Program-made: the position numbers and the translations under genes
Assembly (NCBI GenBank): GCA_002914805.1
Contig: JXTB01000416.1
Location: 27,117 to 91,116 of the forward strand
DNA: 64,000 nt
Source of the DNA: Parasponia andersonii
Lineage: Eukaryota; Streptophyta; Magnoliopsida; Rosales; Cannabaceae
Direction of reading: 5' to 3'
Shown: one piece after another, positions 1-12,850 of the stretch
Layout: each line of letters starts with the position of its first letter
Numbering within the stretch: position 1 is the first letter of the stretch
The notes under the pieces: model-generated
Seen by the model: only the letters and a program-made list of their open reading frames with translations
Told to the model about the DNA's origin: nothing
Databases searched by the model: none

Positions 1-1182
1 AGATTGCAATTCCTGATTTTGATTCGAAGCCATTGTTCCGAAAAACAACTGGAAGAGTAAGAGTCTTTAGAAAAGAAGGAAGCAGAAACCCTGGGGTATT
101 GTGAGATTGGGGTGATTGAAAATTTTGGTGAAACGGCAAATAAACACAGTTTCGGTTTTTAAAGGGGAGAAGCTGAAAAGTTTTTCTGGAAGGGGAGAGA
201 ATAAAAGAAACCGAGCAGTCAGGACTTCAAAATTCAAACAGATCTCGTGATGAGGGATGGCGAATCTCCGCATCGGGAAAAGGAGACCACGTGCGTCCCT
301 CAGAGTGGAGAAGCGAAGAGACGGTTTCCCCACTTGATAGACACGAATCCATCAAGTAGGGAAATGGGGGCAGTTGTGGGACCTGTTCCCGAACCTTATG
401 CCATGAGGAAGGCCACGCGGATCGCACGTGATCTCACCACCGGCCATTGGGCCGTCCGAGGTTAGGGCCAAATCCATCACTGACCCCAGACGGTCCGGCC
501 TAGTCAGACCCCAACCTCAATAGCTGGGGGTCAGAGGCCCCAAGGGTCTGCTATCTGGGAAGAGCGGCCCTTATATTAACAGTCGGAAGGGTCAGAAGCC
601 CCAAGGGTCTTCAGACTGTATATAATGGAAAGCAACCCACGGCTCCAGACCCAGACAGAGCATTTAATGCAATCCTGGGTAGGTGTGTATGCCAGGGACA
701 AGCCGTCCTGATAGAACGGCGATTTGCCCAAATCTTGCTCCTGACAGATTGAAACCGTAGGAGGCGGCGAAAATCAGGCCACGGTAGCACAAAGGAGATG
801 ACAGAAATCTCGGCCCGTGACCGTTGAAAAAGATCTTGAGGTGAAAGGTACTCATTCCAGAGATGGAGAATCATGCGGTTCATTATCTCAGGACTACATA
901 TAAAAAAAGCCATGCGTTCCCAAGAGGGGCATGTATGCAAAAAAGTCTAAAAAACAAAAAGAAGATAGACATATTTTCACACTGAAATATTTTTCCCTGC
1001 GACAAAACATAGACAAATCACTGACTCAAGCATCGGAGAGTCTTTGCAGGTAGCCATCCCCGCCTCTCCGATCTTGCTTGGAGTTCAGAGAGCCTTGAGA
1101 CAGCAAGAACACGTAGACAGTTGGAGAGTACAGCGTCAGCAATTCTGGACACGTGGACAGCTGGTGAGAAATCGCTCCAGCA
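1..1182 (+). mobile_element. 3' end of a Ty3/gypsy LTR retrotransposon (internal tail plus 3' LTR)
   Basis: A purine-rich tract at about 355-371 is followed at 375 by TGTGGGACC, the usual polypurine tract/3' LTR junction of plant Ty3/gypsy elements. The LTR appears to run to about 1182 (ending in CA), roughly 0.8 kb. It is GC-richer than its surroundings, has a TATA-like stretch near 898-906, and near 1020-1060 has a CTGACT...CGGAGAGTCTTTGCAGG block that I associate with the U5 end of Tat-type LTRs. Bases 1-374 would be the last internal sequence. The rest lies outside the window. Family assignment comes from motif recall only; no coding domain is visible. Confidence 0.55.
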
Positions 1183-1241
1183 CTACTATTCTAGAATACC
1201 TTAAAAAATACAGTCTACTATTCTAGAATACCTTAAAAAAT
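1183..1241. repeat. 27-bp direct repeat, two copies
   Basis: Two identical 27-bp copies lie at 1183-1209 and 1215-1241, separated by ACAGT. They begin just after the proposed LTR end, so they are probably a local slippage duplication of flanking DNA. Confidence 0.85.
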
Positions 1242-1761
1242 TCACTGTATGGGTTTAGGCAGGGTCAAGAAGCAGGGCATTCAAGTTGCTTAATCACAAT
1301 ATGACAGTGATGTGAATAATATGATAAGGAAAAAGAGAACAAAAGAAATTGGTTAATGTTCTACTTTTATCGGAGCTCACGGATTTGTCCTTTCGTTGTG
1401 GTGTAGCGCTAATAATGGGAAGCCAGGGCCCAAAAAAAACCTGTACATGACTCTTCAATAGCACCACGAGCTAAAGCTGCTAAACATGTATGTCCTAAGC
1501 AATGCTATTAGTAATAAATATGTAAAGTTTCCAACGATGTCTTTCACCGGTAGTGGTAACATCAACACATATACAAATTGTTCTGTGGTGTTTTTTTTTT
1601 TGATTGGATTAGAGAGAAATTAATTAAATGTAAGAATATTTAATTAATAATAAGCAAAATAATTATAAAAAATGGAGAAAATGACGTGAAAAATTGTAAC
1701 GATATCAGAAAATTGTTAATGTTTTTGACTATTCAACTTATAAGTAAACATTTGTGGGTGG
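1242..1761. other. AT-rich intergenic spacer, nothing recognised
   Basis: No coding signal or clear repeat was seen. The stretch ends at the GGTGG target-site copy of the solo LTR that follows. Confidence 0.6.
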
Positions 1762-4098
1762 TGTCACGATCGAAAATCTAAAATCGTAATTTTTAATAAT
1801 TTTAAGTGAAAATATAATAAAATATTAATTTTACAGAATTTAAGAGAAAACATGTACTAGATAATTTCTTTTTGATCCTCAAATCATTATAAATTCATTA
1901 TTCATTAAAACATTTATTAGTTTTAATTTCATAAGGGAACTACTCATCAAAGTTTAAGAAAATTTTCAACTATCTCTATTAGAACTTGTTAAGAAGTCAT
2001 AAACTTTGATAAATTGAGTTTAACTAAAATATTTAGTTCAACGTCCAAAATGTGTTACATAAAATCGCTTATTGTTTTAAATATTCAATTTAACAACAAA
2101 ATCGTCCTAATACATCCACTTACTAATCTTGGCTAAATAACTGAATAAAGAAAGAATTATAACAAAGTACAAACACTCACTAGGAATTTAGAGTAGAACT
2201 GTTTATACAAACTATGTAGCTCATCTGGTCATCGGGATTACTATCTTAATTAGACATACACTTGAAAATGGAAGAAGTAAGAGGGTGAGCATTCACATAC
2301 TCAGTAAAAATTCAATTACTTTTCGAATGGATGCAATTTTACCAAATCTGCATGGTTAATATCATTTCCAAAATCCATTTGTGAACCAAGTTTATGAAAC
2401 AGTTTGGTGTCAAAATAATTACGTATTCAAAACCAAAATTAAATCCACATAAATGTACATATCATAAATCAACAATGTATATGAGTAAGCTCTCATTCTC
2501 CCATCACGACCTTGTAATACCTTTGTAGCAGAAGTACCCAGCAACTGATACTACCTGTAGGTGTGTAAGCCAAAAACTTGCGCATGGGCCTAGATTTTTC
2601 ACTTAGTACTGCAGCAACTCGCTAGTGATCTAAACTAACATGATGCAATAATGGAACTCAATTGTGTGATCCTATGGTATATAACTCGCCAGTAATCTAA
2701 ACTACCATGATGCAATAATGGAACTCAGCTGTGTAATACCAAGGCAGTAACGTTCGAAAAAACTCATGTTGGTCACTTGGATGTTCGAATAATATTTTCC
2801 GGATTCTAGTAAATCTACATGAAAAAGTGACTTTTCTACCGAAGCCTTAAATAGAAAAATAGAGGTTACCATTGAATTCATAGTATACAAAAATGTTAGG
2901 TTAGATATATATCTTATAAAAAATGGATCCTAGTGCGGGATCGTACTGTGGCACACAAAATGGTGTACTTTTATGCCACGAAATTATAATTTTCGTGCTA
3001 CTACCCAATACAGTCATATTTTATATCAAAATTCATGTCTCAACCTCACTTAGTTCAAATTCGAAGTCAGAACCCAATTTCGAGATCCCAAGAATACGTT
3101 ACAAAATCCAAGAATTACATAAATACCACCATTCAAAGGAATTTAGAAAAATATCATTTTTGTTGATTATTTGCAAAATTATTACTTTTATGAAATATTT
3201 AGAAAATATTATTATTATAGAATTATTTTAGAAAATATTACTTTTAAAAATAATTTAAAAAAGTAGCAACTTCACTGTTTAATTGTTAAAATATTATTTT
3301 TGTAATAATATTTCAAAAATGAATAATTTTCTAATATCAGCCTAAGGCCCAAATCTGAATAGTAACAGAATCTAGTAAAACACTATTTAGTTTTGCAAAA
3401 TATTACTTTTCGCTCTAAATTAGAAAAATGCCACATTTTTTATTTAAAAGTTACTGCATTATCGGATACTATTTTTATTTCTGTCAATTGTAATTATTCA
3501 TGGTTTTTAACCCTTATTCACCTCATATATTTACTTCGGGTAAAATAATTACCTAACTAAAAATTTATAAAAATATCACTTTTTACATAGTTGGTAAAAA
3601 TAGTAAAAGTGGTAAAAGTTTACCAGAGATGAATTTTGATGTGCAACCACTTGTAGGTGGTCAGCGACAACGAACGATCACACACGCTGGAGGTGTCAAA
3701 AACAGAGGTCAGATGTTGCGCCGGTGGCCAAAAAACCACGCTGGAGGCAGAATCTTTGCGGGGCTGCTAGGACTTCGTCTGTCGTCGAAACGAGACAAGA
3801 CCGGTGGTGTTGGCTTTATCTTCTAAAGCCCTTCGACGTGGGCGTTGGCCAAGCAGGTGACCGTGGCGATGCGGCGAAGCTAAGCTAGAAAGTATTTTTT
3901 TCTCTCTTCTAAGCTTTTCTTTTTGAGAATTTGAGAGTTTTTTGGGGTTTATAAGCAAAAAAAAAAAAAAAAAAAAAAGCCAGCCGCTGTAGCAAATTAA
4001 TAAAATATTCCAGATATTGTGAATATTTAATTCTGAAAATAAAGTTTGCCATTCTTTGTAAAAAATCCAAATTACCCTCTAAAAAATCAATTTTTACA
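1762..4098 (-). mobile_element. Solo LTR, Ty3/gypsy-like, reverse orientation
   Basis: The 2,337-bp block begins TGTCACGATCG and ends TTTTTACA on the + strand, so read on the minus strand it is TGTAAAAA...CGATCGTGACA. It is flanked by a perfect 5-bp direct repeat, GGTGG (1757-1761 and 4099-4103). No internal region or second LTR is present, which is the product of LTR-LTR recombination. Its minus-strand end matches the end of the solo LTR at 34100-36362 (GATCGTGA), its length is similar, both carry a GC-rich patch near the LTR start (here 3640-3890), and both have an ACTGAG...CATTC...CACCCTC-like block. They therefore belong to one family. A Tekay/Del-type chromovirus is my guess; there is no coding sequence to confirm it. 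Confidence 0.85.
2616..2745. repeat. 67-bp imperfect tandem duplication inside the solo LTR
   Basis: Copies start at 2616 and 2683 (AACTCGCTAGTGATC versus AACTCGCCAGTAATC), share the core ATGATGCAATAATGGAACTC, and differ at several bases. The duplication is therefore not recent. Confidence 0.75.
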
Positions 4099-6640
4099 GG
4101 TGGTTTCAATGATCATCATCACATATTAGAGAGCTAGTGTTTTTGACACAGATAATATTGTCTATATGGTCAAAAACAAACAAAAAGATAGTTAATTTTT
4201 CTAACACAGGTGATTCTAATCATTTTATCAAAAATAAAGAAAAATAAAAGTACTGAATTTAATGTGAACAGTTGCAAAGTATACATTACAACTCAGTTTG
4301 TTAAACAATTCAAAATTATGGATATGTAGATATTTAAAGTACAAAATTTAAATATTAGTATAATATATATAGTCAGTACCTTATAAATAATAAAAAATAA
4401 TAAATTAGTAGCTCAATATTTTCAAAATCTGCATATAAGAAATAGAAGTGATAATAATGATAATAGTGTTATATATATATATATGTATAATTATACGTGT
4501 ATATACGTCTAGTATATTTACCTATTAATATTAAGTATATAGATACAACGTATATATATATATATATATACGTTTATTTTTCTAGTAATGACAAACGCAA
4601 TAGTATGACCTTGATTATTACTGAGAGTAAAAAATGATGATCTCGGTGGTCAAAAAGAGAGAGAATACTGAGAGTAAAAAATGATGATCTCGGTGGTCAA
4701 AAAGAGAGAGAAGGTTGATGGGACGTGTGGGAAAGCTAAAAGAGATTATGGTATTCGTATGAAGTGAAAAAGGGAATCTTGAGTTGATCAAGAAAGAAAA
4801 AGGTAAGAGAAATAATCAGGAAGTAGAAGGGGAATAGACTTCTTGCATTTAATATACTTCAAGTATAATGCTCTTAAAGCCTATTTATAAGCGCAAGAAG
4901 ATAATGTTTGCTGCATATTGCATGGTCTTGAAGCATAGTCTTTCGACACCTTTCACTTTGAGGTGTCACCCGGACAATGGTAATATTTTAGATCTTGACA
5001 CAGCCATCAAAATTGATGCGTGTCCAAATTCGCGGTGGCACAAGTTATCTTGATCTTGACACATGGCACCTTTTTATTGGTTGCTCTAATGACATTTGCT
5101 TAATTGTTCTAATTCGGTGTTAATAAGTAGCCAAAAATACTTCTAATTGGGTATTGATATTTCAATACAAATAAGGTCTTCAAATAGTTTTTAGTTTCTT
5201 GTTGACATTGCATAAATTTGTCAACGTCTAATTTTTTTTTAATTAACTTTATATTACATAAATATTATATTATTTGTGACTTAATATTTTAATTGATGAC
5301 TAATTATAAAATTTTTGTCATATCCCAAAATATTAATGTACCTTATTTGGTAAAGAAAACAAATAAGGTGTCAAAGCATAATTAGCTATCAAATGAACTC
5401 CATTCGCTATGGAAAAATAAAAATATCTAAAATTCAAAGAAAAAAATCTATAACATCCTTGATTTAGGTATCAAATTAAAATTTAATTTTGGTTGTTGCT
5501 GGTACAAACATAGTTACTTCGATTTTTAGTAGTATAGTACACTCATTTGGTCTCCTACAAGGGAAATCATGAGTTTAAAATTATTTCAGACTACGTCTCT
5601 TTTATCTTTGTAACGTTTTCATTAAAATAAAAATAAAATAAAATAAACAAGAAACACCATCGACTACATGAATTCGACCAAGTACGTGTTAGTTCCACAC
5701 TTTCATTTTTTGTAACAATAAAAAATTTGAACACAAAAGTAAATGGAATGCAACGATATATCCCATTTGTGGTGCTATTGGCATAAATATTTTCTAACAT
5801 TTACCTTTTAAAATTAATCCATACCATTTTGTAATTTAGTTTCATAAATTTTAAATAGGTGCGATCTGTTCCATTGAGAAATGGATGAGATATATATATT
5901 ATTCTTTTACTATGGAATTTTTTTTAATAGGAAACAACTACTAGAATGATTTTCAAGCCCAACAAAAAAAAAAAAAAAGAGCACTTGTGTTGATTATTTC
6001 TGAAATCATATAAAAAGAAACGAATTCATTTAAAAGTCTAAAAGATCCCAGCATTGTGTCAAAAAGAATCTCGCTGGAGGATTTCTGGGAGATGACAAAG
6101 CCGAATGGAGTGGTGTTGTGGAAGGTCAAGGCTAGGTCTGAAATGTGTTTGACCGCAAATTGATTTTCCTTCGAGGTTTTGCAATTATAGACCTGCATTT
6201 CTAAGATTCGTTGATGTTCCTCACTTGGCTACAGCAGGGGAAAAGAGACTTTTCCTGGTGCTAGTAACCTGTACTGGTGCTAGAAACCAATAGCTGGTCC
6301 AAGGTACCTTGGACAAACATGCGAAAGTACATAAACTAGTGAGTAGTTTTCTGTCTATTTTTGAGCTATTGGTGGCATCCTTATTTGTATTTGTGTGCTC
6401 TTGTAATGTTTGTGATTTTGGGATCTTTTGCACCTCTTGAATGCATTGTTTCGTCTGAAATAGGTGTATAAACACCTTGTATTCGATGAAATGCCTGTGA
6501 GGTGTTTGAATCTTTAATTTGGATTTTTTTTGAGAGAATTTTGAGCTGAGAACTTTGGTTCATAATTGTTATGAAAGAAATGAGTGGTTTTGGTGATTAA
6601 GTCTCACGAGACATGTTGTGGTTTCTTTATCCTTTGTTTT
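4099..6640. other. AT-rich intergenic spacer with microsatellites
   Basis: Apart from the tandem repeat at 4619-4712 and TA/TATACG-rich microsatellite tracts at about 4470-4572, no gene is supported. Short open frames here (for example near 4868, 5591 and 6221) have no recognisable domains and look like chance. The last few hundred bases may be the 5' untranslated region of the LINE that follows. Confidence 0.55.
4619..4712. repeat. Two perfect 47-bp tandem copies
   Basis: The 47-bp unit at 4619-4665 is repeated exactly at 4666-4712. It contains ATGATGATCTCGGTGGTC and a GAGAGAGA tail. Identity of the copies suggests a recent slippage or unequal exchange. Confidence 0.9.
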
Positions 6641-6731
6641 TGTCTTGATTTTTGGTGTTTCTTGTTGCTTGTGTCCCATTCTTGTTATTTGGTAGGTCTT
6701 GGGGTTTGCTATGGTGGCTACTTGACTAGTT

Positions 6732-8290
6732 ATGGCTAATGAAGTATTTGGTCATAAGAAACTATTCTCTTTTCATACAAAAGATTTTACTTTACTTGTT
6801 AATTCCAGTTCTAAAATAGATGTTGTTGGAGGATCTAATGAAGCTTTGATGGCTGTTAACTTTTCTAGTAGTCCAACGACTACCTTGCTTTCAAGTAGTC
6901 AAGCACGTGTTACTAGAACTTCAGAATTAGGATAAAGAAAGAGAAATGGTGCTAGTTCTTCTTATGCTCAGATTTTAAGTTCTTCCCCACTCGTTGAGCG
7001 TGATACTAATATTTCCATGGTCTTGCCTTCTTTTGAAATTATCATGCCTCATGCTTCTATTATTGTCAAGAGCTGTCCAAGCCAAGTATTAAGGGGAATT
7101 ATGTCTGTGTGCCGGTGAATGAGCAAGTTCTGAAAAAACGCATGGAATTGTGCCAATTTTCGCTTATTGGACGTATTTTCTTATCTAAGAGTGAAACCCC
7201 ATGGAAACTTACTAATCTCAAACTAAAGCTTCAATCAATATAGCATTTTGCTTCCCCATGTCGTTTTATCTCTTTCGGTAAATGATTTTTTCACATTCTT
7301 TTATCTTCAGAGGAGGAAAAACTAAAAATGTGGGGTTTGGGTTCTTTAAGTTTAAAACTAGGGATACTATATTTTCAACCTTGGTATCCCAATTTTAATC
7401 CAAATACCCAAGATTCAACCAATACTCAAGTTTAGGTGCAATTTTCATGAATTACCATGGGTTTATTGGGATCGTTAAATCTTTTCTGATTTGGCCCGTG
7501 GAGTTAGTGTTCCTATACAATTTGATGAGATGACACTTAAGGGTGAGTTTGGCCATTTTACAAGGATTCTTATTGATATGAACTTATCCCATCAATTCTC
7601 TAATGGTAGAAGTTGGTAATGATTGTTTCTTTATTCCTTTAGAGTATGAACGACTCCCAGACTTCTACTCTACATGTCAAACTATTGGTCATGTGGCTTC
7701 TTCTTGTAGGTGTGGCCATAAGATTGGGGTTCCTATTGAGGATGATTCTGAGATGACTCAAGGATGGTCTAGAATTTGTAAGCAAGTTTATAGACCTCCT
7801 ACCAAATCTCCTAAGGCTGTAGAGATTTCTACTCAGGTCGTTCCATCTAATGTTATTCCTACTAAGGCACTGATCACTAATTCAAAGGAGATGCCCATTA
7901 AGAATTCTATTTTACTTCTAGTTAATACTCTTGGGATAAATAATGAGGTTGAGCCTGAAAAAGAAAAGAAGAAGATTCAGAATATTGATGACATTAGTGA
8001 GACTAACAGATTTTCTCAAAATCCTTTGATGGTGGTTGATCCTGATGGTTCTTAGAATTCTATTCACTCTCCAGATTTCTCGAGAAAACTATCTAGCTCT
8101 AAAACTGCAGAAGACTTTGATCTGAATATGAGTTATAGCAAGAAAGATAGGAGAAGGGTTAATCTAGCTCTTTCTATTGAAAATGTTATGAATGTCTCTT
8201 TTCAAAAAGTGTCTAATGATTCTAGTGGGAAAGGAGCAACATATAAAAGGACTAGGTCTTTAACTCCAATGTTACCTCATCGGGTTGCTT
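6732..8290 (+). pseudogene. LINE ORF1 remnant (DUF4283-like, zinc knuckle)
   Basis: The first ORF of plant L1-type LINEs encodes a nucleic-acid-binding protein that coats the element RNA. A readable frame of 150 codons covers 7603-8055. It holds the typical ERLPDFYSTC...GHVASSC block, a zf-CCHC_4-type knuckle in which the first cysteine is replaced (Y/S before STC). Upstream, around 7140-7600, pieces with the flavour of a DUF4283 domain (LIGRIF, and a hydrophobic LVFLYNL-type segment) appear across frames with stops. The N-terminal piece at 6732-6935 is serine-rich. The ORF cannot make an intact protein. Confidence 0.7.
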
Positions 8291-8306
8291 AACGGCTTGT
8301 TTCTAA

Positions 8307-11300
8307 ATGAAGATAGTTTATTGGAATTGTAGAGGTATTTCTAATAGGAATATTCAATTAGCTCTTAGAAACTTTTATCTTCGTTATAAACTGAATTTGG
8401 TATATTTAGCCGAGCCACTCTATTCTTTTCATGCTATTTCAGACTCTTTTTGGATTAGACTTACTTTGTCTTTAGTTTGCACTAAGGACGTGGACACCCC
8501 TATTATTTAGGTTTTTACTTCAATTAGAATTCAAAGTTTGCTGGTCATTTGTAATCACTCGCAACGTGTCTCTCTTGAGGTTATGGTAGGTATGTTAACA
8601 GTTCGCTATGCCTTTGTTTATGATGCTTCTTCTTTTTCTTCTAAAAGGGAGCCTTGGAGTTCTCTTTTGGACATGGTTGTTCCTATTTGGTGTGTTTTGG
8701 GTGATTTTAATGTAGCTTTGGGCTCTCATGAGATAATAGGTACTACATACTCTATTTCTTGTGTTGACTTTGTTGGTTTTTTAGCTGTTTCTACTCTTAT
8801 TGATTTGGACATTAGGGGTACTTTCTACACCAGGATTGGTAGAGGAGCAAGAGGTCTCGTTCTCTCTCATTTAGACAGAACTTTATGTACATATGAGTTT
8901 ATTAATCTCTAATCAAATTTGTCTTGTAGCCCTTTGTCTCCTCTGCATTCAGATTATTATCCTCTTCACCTACTTGAAAGGGATTCGAGAGCTCCTCGTC
9001 CTCGACCTTTTTTTTTTCCAAAATGTCTGGGTAGATAACCATACCTTCTTCGATTTGGTTTCTAATATATGGTTTTCTCAGGTTTCTGGTTGCCCCACCT
9101 CTCATCTTTTATAGAAACTCAAACTCTTAAAAGCTTCTCTTCGGGCTTGGAATTGAGAAGTTTTCGGTAATTTGTCTACCAGAGTTATCGTGGCTACGGA
9201 TAGGGTTATAGAAATTTAGAATAGGTTGCAGATAAATAGCTTCTCTGAGGAGATCTTTCGAGAAGAGGCTGATGCTTTGACTGCTCTAGATAATACTTTA
9301 TCTCTGCATGATTCTTTTCTGAGAGACAAATGTCATATTCGTTGGTTAGAAGGAGAGGATTGTAACTCATCTTTTTACTATGCGACCTTTAAGAGATGTA
9401 AAGTTAATAAGCCTTTGTCTTATTTGATTATTAATGACGAGATTGTGACTGATCTAGATCGTATTATAGCTTATGTTGTTGAATTTTATGCTTCTTTGTT
9501 TTTTGAGACGAATCATTCACCAACTGACTTCTCTATTATTCGAGAGTATGTTCCCACTTTGGTTATCGATCATGTTAATACTTGCTTGATGAGTCTTCCT
9601 TTTGAGCAAGAAATTAGAAACATTGTTTTTGATATAGATCTTTCTAGTGCGCCTGACCCAGATGGCTACACTAGGAGATTTTTTCGTAGTTGCTGGCCTA
9701 TTGTGGGTAATGATTTTATCTTCGCAGTCTAAGAGTTTTTTCGTACTGGTAAGATGTTTTCTGGTGTTAATTATAATTTTATAGCCTTTATCCCTAAGGT
9801 TACAAAGACAATAAGATTGAGCAATTTCGGCCTATTGCTTTAAGAAATTTCTTCTTCAAGGTTATCACTAAGATTCTTGCTAATAGGTTGGGACCTATTA
9901 GTTCTCGAATTTTTTCTTCGAATTAGTTTAGGTTTGTGCAAGGCAGGCAGATGGATGATTATATTTTGGGAGCCTTTGAGTATTTTAACTCTTTATTTGG
10001 CTTTCGGTAGTCATGTTGCTTTAAAGATCGATATTCGTAAGGCTTTTGACTCTATTCGTTGGTCCTTTGTTCTGGAGGTCCTCAGGTCCTTTGGTTTTTT
10101 TTGCCTACCTCCATTGCTTAGGTCTCGGCCATCTTTAGTTCTGCCTATATTTCAGTCTTTCTAGATAGGGCCCTTCATGATTACTTTTCATGCTCTCGTT
10201 GGGTCAGACAAGGTCATTCTCTCTCTCCTCTCTTCTTTTGCCTTGCAGAGGACTTTCTGAGTCGTTACTTGACTCATCTTTTTAGTACAAGAGCTATTGA
10301 TTCTATCTCTCTACCTCGTGGTAAGAGTACTTTGACCTTCTTTTTATATGCGGATGATGTTCTTATTTTTTGTCGAGCTTCACTAAAGAATCTGAGAGCT
10401 ATTCATTTAGCTTTTGAGTTGTATGGGTTCCTTTCGGGTCAGTTGGTTAATTGAGAGAAGTTTAATATCTATTTTGGTAAGGGAATTTCCTCTGCCAAAA
10501 CTAGAGATTTACTTTTTATTTGTGGTATGAAGCGAGGTGGGGAGTCAATGTACTACTTAGGGGTTCCTTTATTTATAGAAGTTCCTTATCAGCAGTGGTT
10601 GATTCTTTGAATGGATAGTTTATTGGCTCGTTTTTATTATGGATGGATTATCTCTCTCTTTCACTGACAGAGTTGCTCTAGTTAGTTCTGGGATTTATAG
10701 TTCGCTTTTCAGATTTACAGATGGCCTAGTTCTTTACTAAGTAAAATGATAAAGGTAATTCAAAATTTTATTTGGTCGGGTTCTATTCTCTAAAAGAAGC
10801 TAGTCCAAATCTCGTGGAAGAAATCTTGTTGGCCTAAAGAGGAGGGTGGTTTAGGTCTTTGTGACTTATCCTTACTTAATAAAGCCCTTCTCAAAAAGTT
10901 CGCTTGAAGAGTGATGGTTGTTGATTCTGATTTATTTTTTTTATCTCTGAGCACGTTTCTTTAGGAGCAATAAAGATTTCAGATATCAAATTAAATCCTC
11001 CATTTGGGCTAGGCTTCGACTTTTATGTTAAGATCTTCGTAAAGAATCTCGTTGGCTGGTCGGAAGACATTCTAAAGGTAAATTTTGGACTGATAATTGG
11101 CTAGTTTCCCCTCTGTTTAATTTGGTATCTTCTTCTTATTTCTTGATCCTCCTTTGGAGAGTTTGGTTGAGAACTTTTTATCGGATTTGGGTTGGTCTCT
11201 TCCTTCTGCTTTTACGGATCGTTTTCCAGGAATAACTAATATTATTAAGTCTATTATGATTTTAGATGGCCCAGATTCTTTGTGCTGGATAAGTTTTTAG

Positions 11301-12300
11301 ATGGTAGGGTCATTTGTTCTGATGCTTATATTTCTCTTTTTGATTCTCTAGTTATTTACTCTTGGAAAAAGCAGATTTGGTCTTCATTCATCTATCCTTC
11401 GAGGTCGGTTTTACTTTGGAGGACTCTTTATGATCAGTTTTCTACTACTTCTTTTTTGATGAAGCGAGGCTTCCATCTTCCATCTTGTTGTTATTTTTGT
11501 GATTTTTCAATTGAGGACTCGTCACATTTATTCGTTGATTGCCCTTTTATTGTGTAACGTTGGTCGACCATGTCCTCTTTATTTCGTACTCCAGTCTTTC
11601 TAGAGGGCTCTGTGAGGAATCTTTGGGATATAGCTCAACTATGCTCATTTAGCCTTCAATTTCGAGCTTTATAAAAAGTTGGTTTGGTCTCTGTTTTTCG
11701 GATTATATGATATCTTCAGAATTTGACAATTTTTGAAGATAAAAAGCTATATATATCTTCAGTATTTCTTTTATAGTATTTTATTAGAGAAGATGAGTTT
11801 CTGGTTTTTAACTTTATGTCTAACTCTATGATTAATCTTTTAATCTTACAAGAGCTTCGGGTCAAAGGTAGACCTCGAAAGACACTAATCATTGTTGAAG
11901 TTATATAGAGACCTCCTCCTCTGTACTAAAAATAGTTAATCATTGTTGCCATTTTGCTTATGGCTCACCGGGTCTTTCTGGGTGTTCAGGGGTGTTTCAG
12001 ACTCATAGAGGGTTTGTTCGAGGATGTTTCTCTATTCCATTAGGAATTAGTTATGCTTTTGAGATAGAATTGGCAATGACAATTCATGCGATAAATTTTG
12101 CTTGGGAATATGGATGAAAGCATTTCTGGTTAGAGAGTGATTCAGTCTATGACATTTCTCTTCCTTTGGCCCGTTCCCTTAAAGTTCCTTTCTATTGGTG
12201 ATCAGCTTGGTGTAGAGCATTTGGATATATTGCTAATATAGATTTTATGGTCACTCATATCTTTAGTTTCTCGTGCTGCTTCCTTTGCTTGTCCCATTTG
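8307..12300 (+). pseudogene. LINE ORF2 remnant: endonuclease, reverse transcriptase, zf-RVT, RNase H
   Basis: ORF2 encodes the nicking endonuclease and the polymerase for target-primed reverse transcription. The endonuclease starts at 8307 with the diagnostic WNCRGISN, then AEP near 8410, LGDFN near 8695 and SHLDRTL near 8870. The RT shows SAPDPDGY near 9645, motif A ALKIDIRKAFDS near 10018, the catalytic FLYADD near 10339 and YYLGVPL near 10550. The zf-RVT module lies near 11400-11555 (WRTLYDQ, then CCYFC...H...DCPF). The RNase H lies near 11940-12290 (FEIELAM, LESDS). Several stops and frame changes separate these, for example the stop before 8538, those at 8910 and 9730, and many between 10450 and 11280. 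Confidence 0.85.
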
Positions 12301-12345
12301 GTGGTGGTCCTCTCCTTCTTTTATTTTATTTTTTATTTACGACGA

Positions 12346-12850
12346 TTGTATTGCAAAACCTAATTATTAATTTTGCTAATTTGTTTCTTTTTCTGTTTCT
12401 TTGTCTCAGGAGATTAGATTTAAGCCCGACCTGAATTGGTATATCTTCTTTTTCTTTTTTTTTTAATTTAATTTTCCTCACTTTGTCGAGTTCATCGAAA
12501 AAAATTCTAAAAGATAATTGAATGTTTATATAGTGCGTACAGTACAATTATGGCAAGATCTAAGTAAGTCCAAAGCTAAGGAATTACATTTTTGTTTTGA
12601 GAATGAAGACCTTAAAAAAATTCAAGTCAAAGCTACAAGGCAGCCGTGTCGGCTGTAGACTTTAGTAACGTCCACAACTAGATGCATATTTTTCGAACCC
12701 AGCCAAACCAAGTAGGCAAATAAGCTCAGTGATAAATAATACATAATTCTAGCCCCTTAAAAGTCAAAAAGTTACAATACCAACGCGCCCTCTTCCTTAA
12801 TGTCTCGCTACTTAATATATACTCCATTATATTTTGTTACCTTATAGAAC
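12346..12850. other. Spacer between LINE and foldback element
   Basis: AT-rich sequence with poly-T stretches near 12315-12340 and 12445-12465. No gene or RNA is recognised. It may include the degraded 3' end of the LINE. Confidence 0.5.

Larger units (their letters stand above)
6640..12345 (+). mobile_element. Decayed LINE (plant L1-type with RNase H)
   Basis: This is a non-LTR retrotransposon in the order gag-like ORF1 with a zinc knuckle, APE-type endonuclease, reverse transcriptase, zf-RVT zinc motif and a plant-type RNase H. All parts read left to right but are split over several frames by stops and shifts, so the element is dead. The 5' limit is approximate: it is placed just before the first ORF1-like frame at 6732. 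The 3' limit follows the last RNase H homology. I see no clear poly(A) tail or target-site duplication, so the true ends may lie tens to hundreds of bases away. Confidence 0.85.

Noticed and set aside
247-940. Open frames near the left end of the window
   Set aside because: They overlap an LTR and its flank, with no domain and several competing frames.
6221-6563. Minus-strand frames of 60-84 codons upstream of the LINE
   Set aside because: No recognisable domain, and they overlap one another in different frames.
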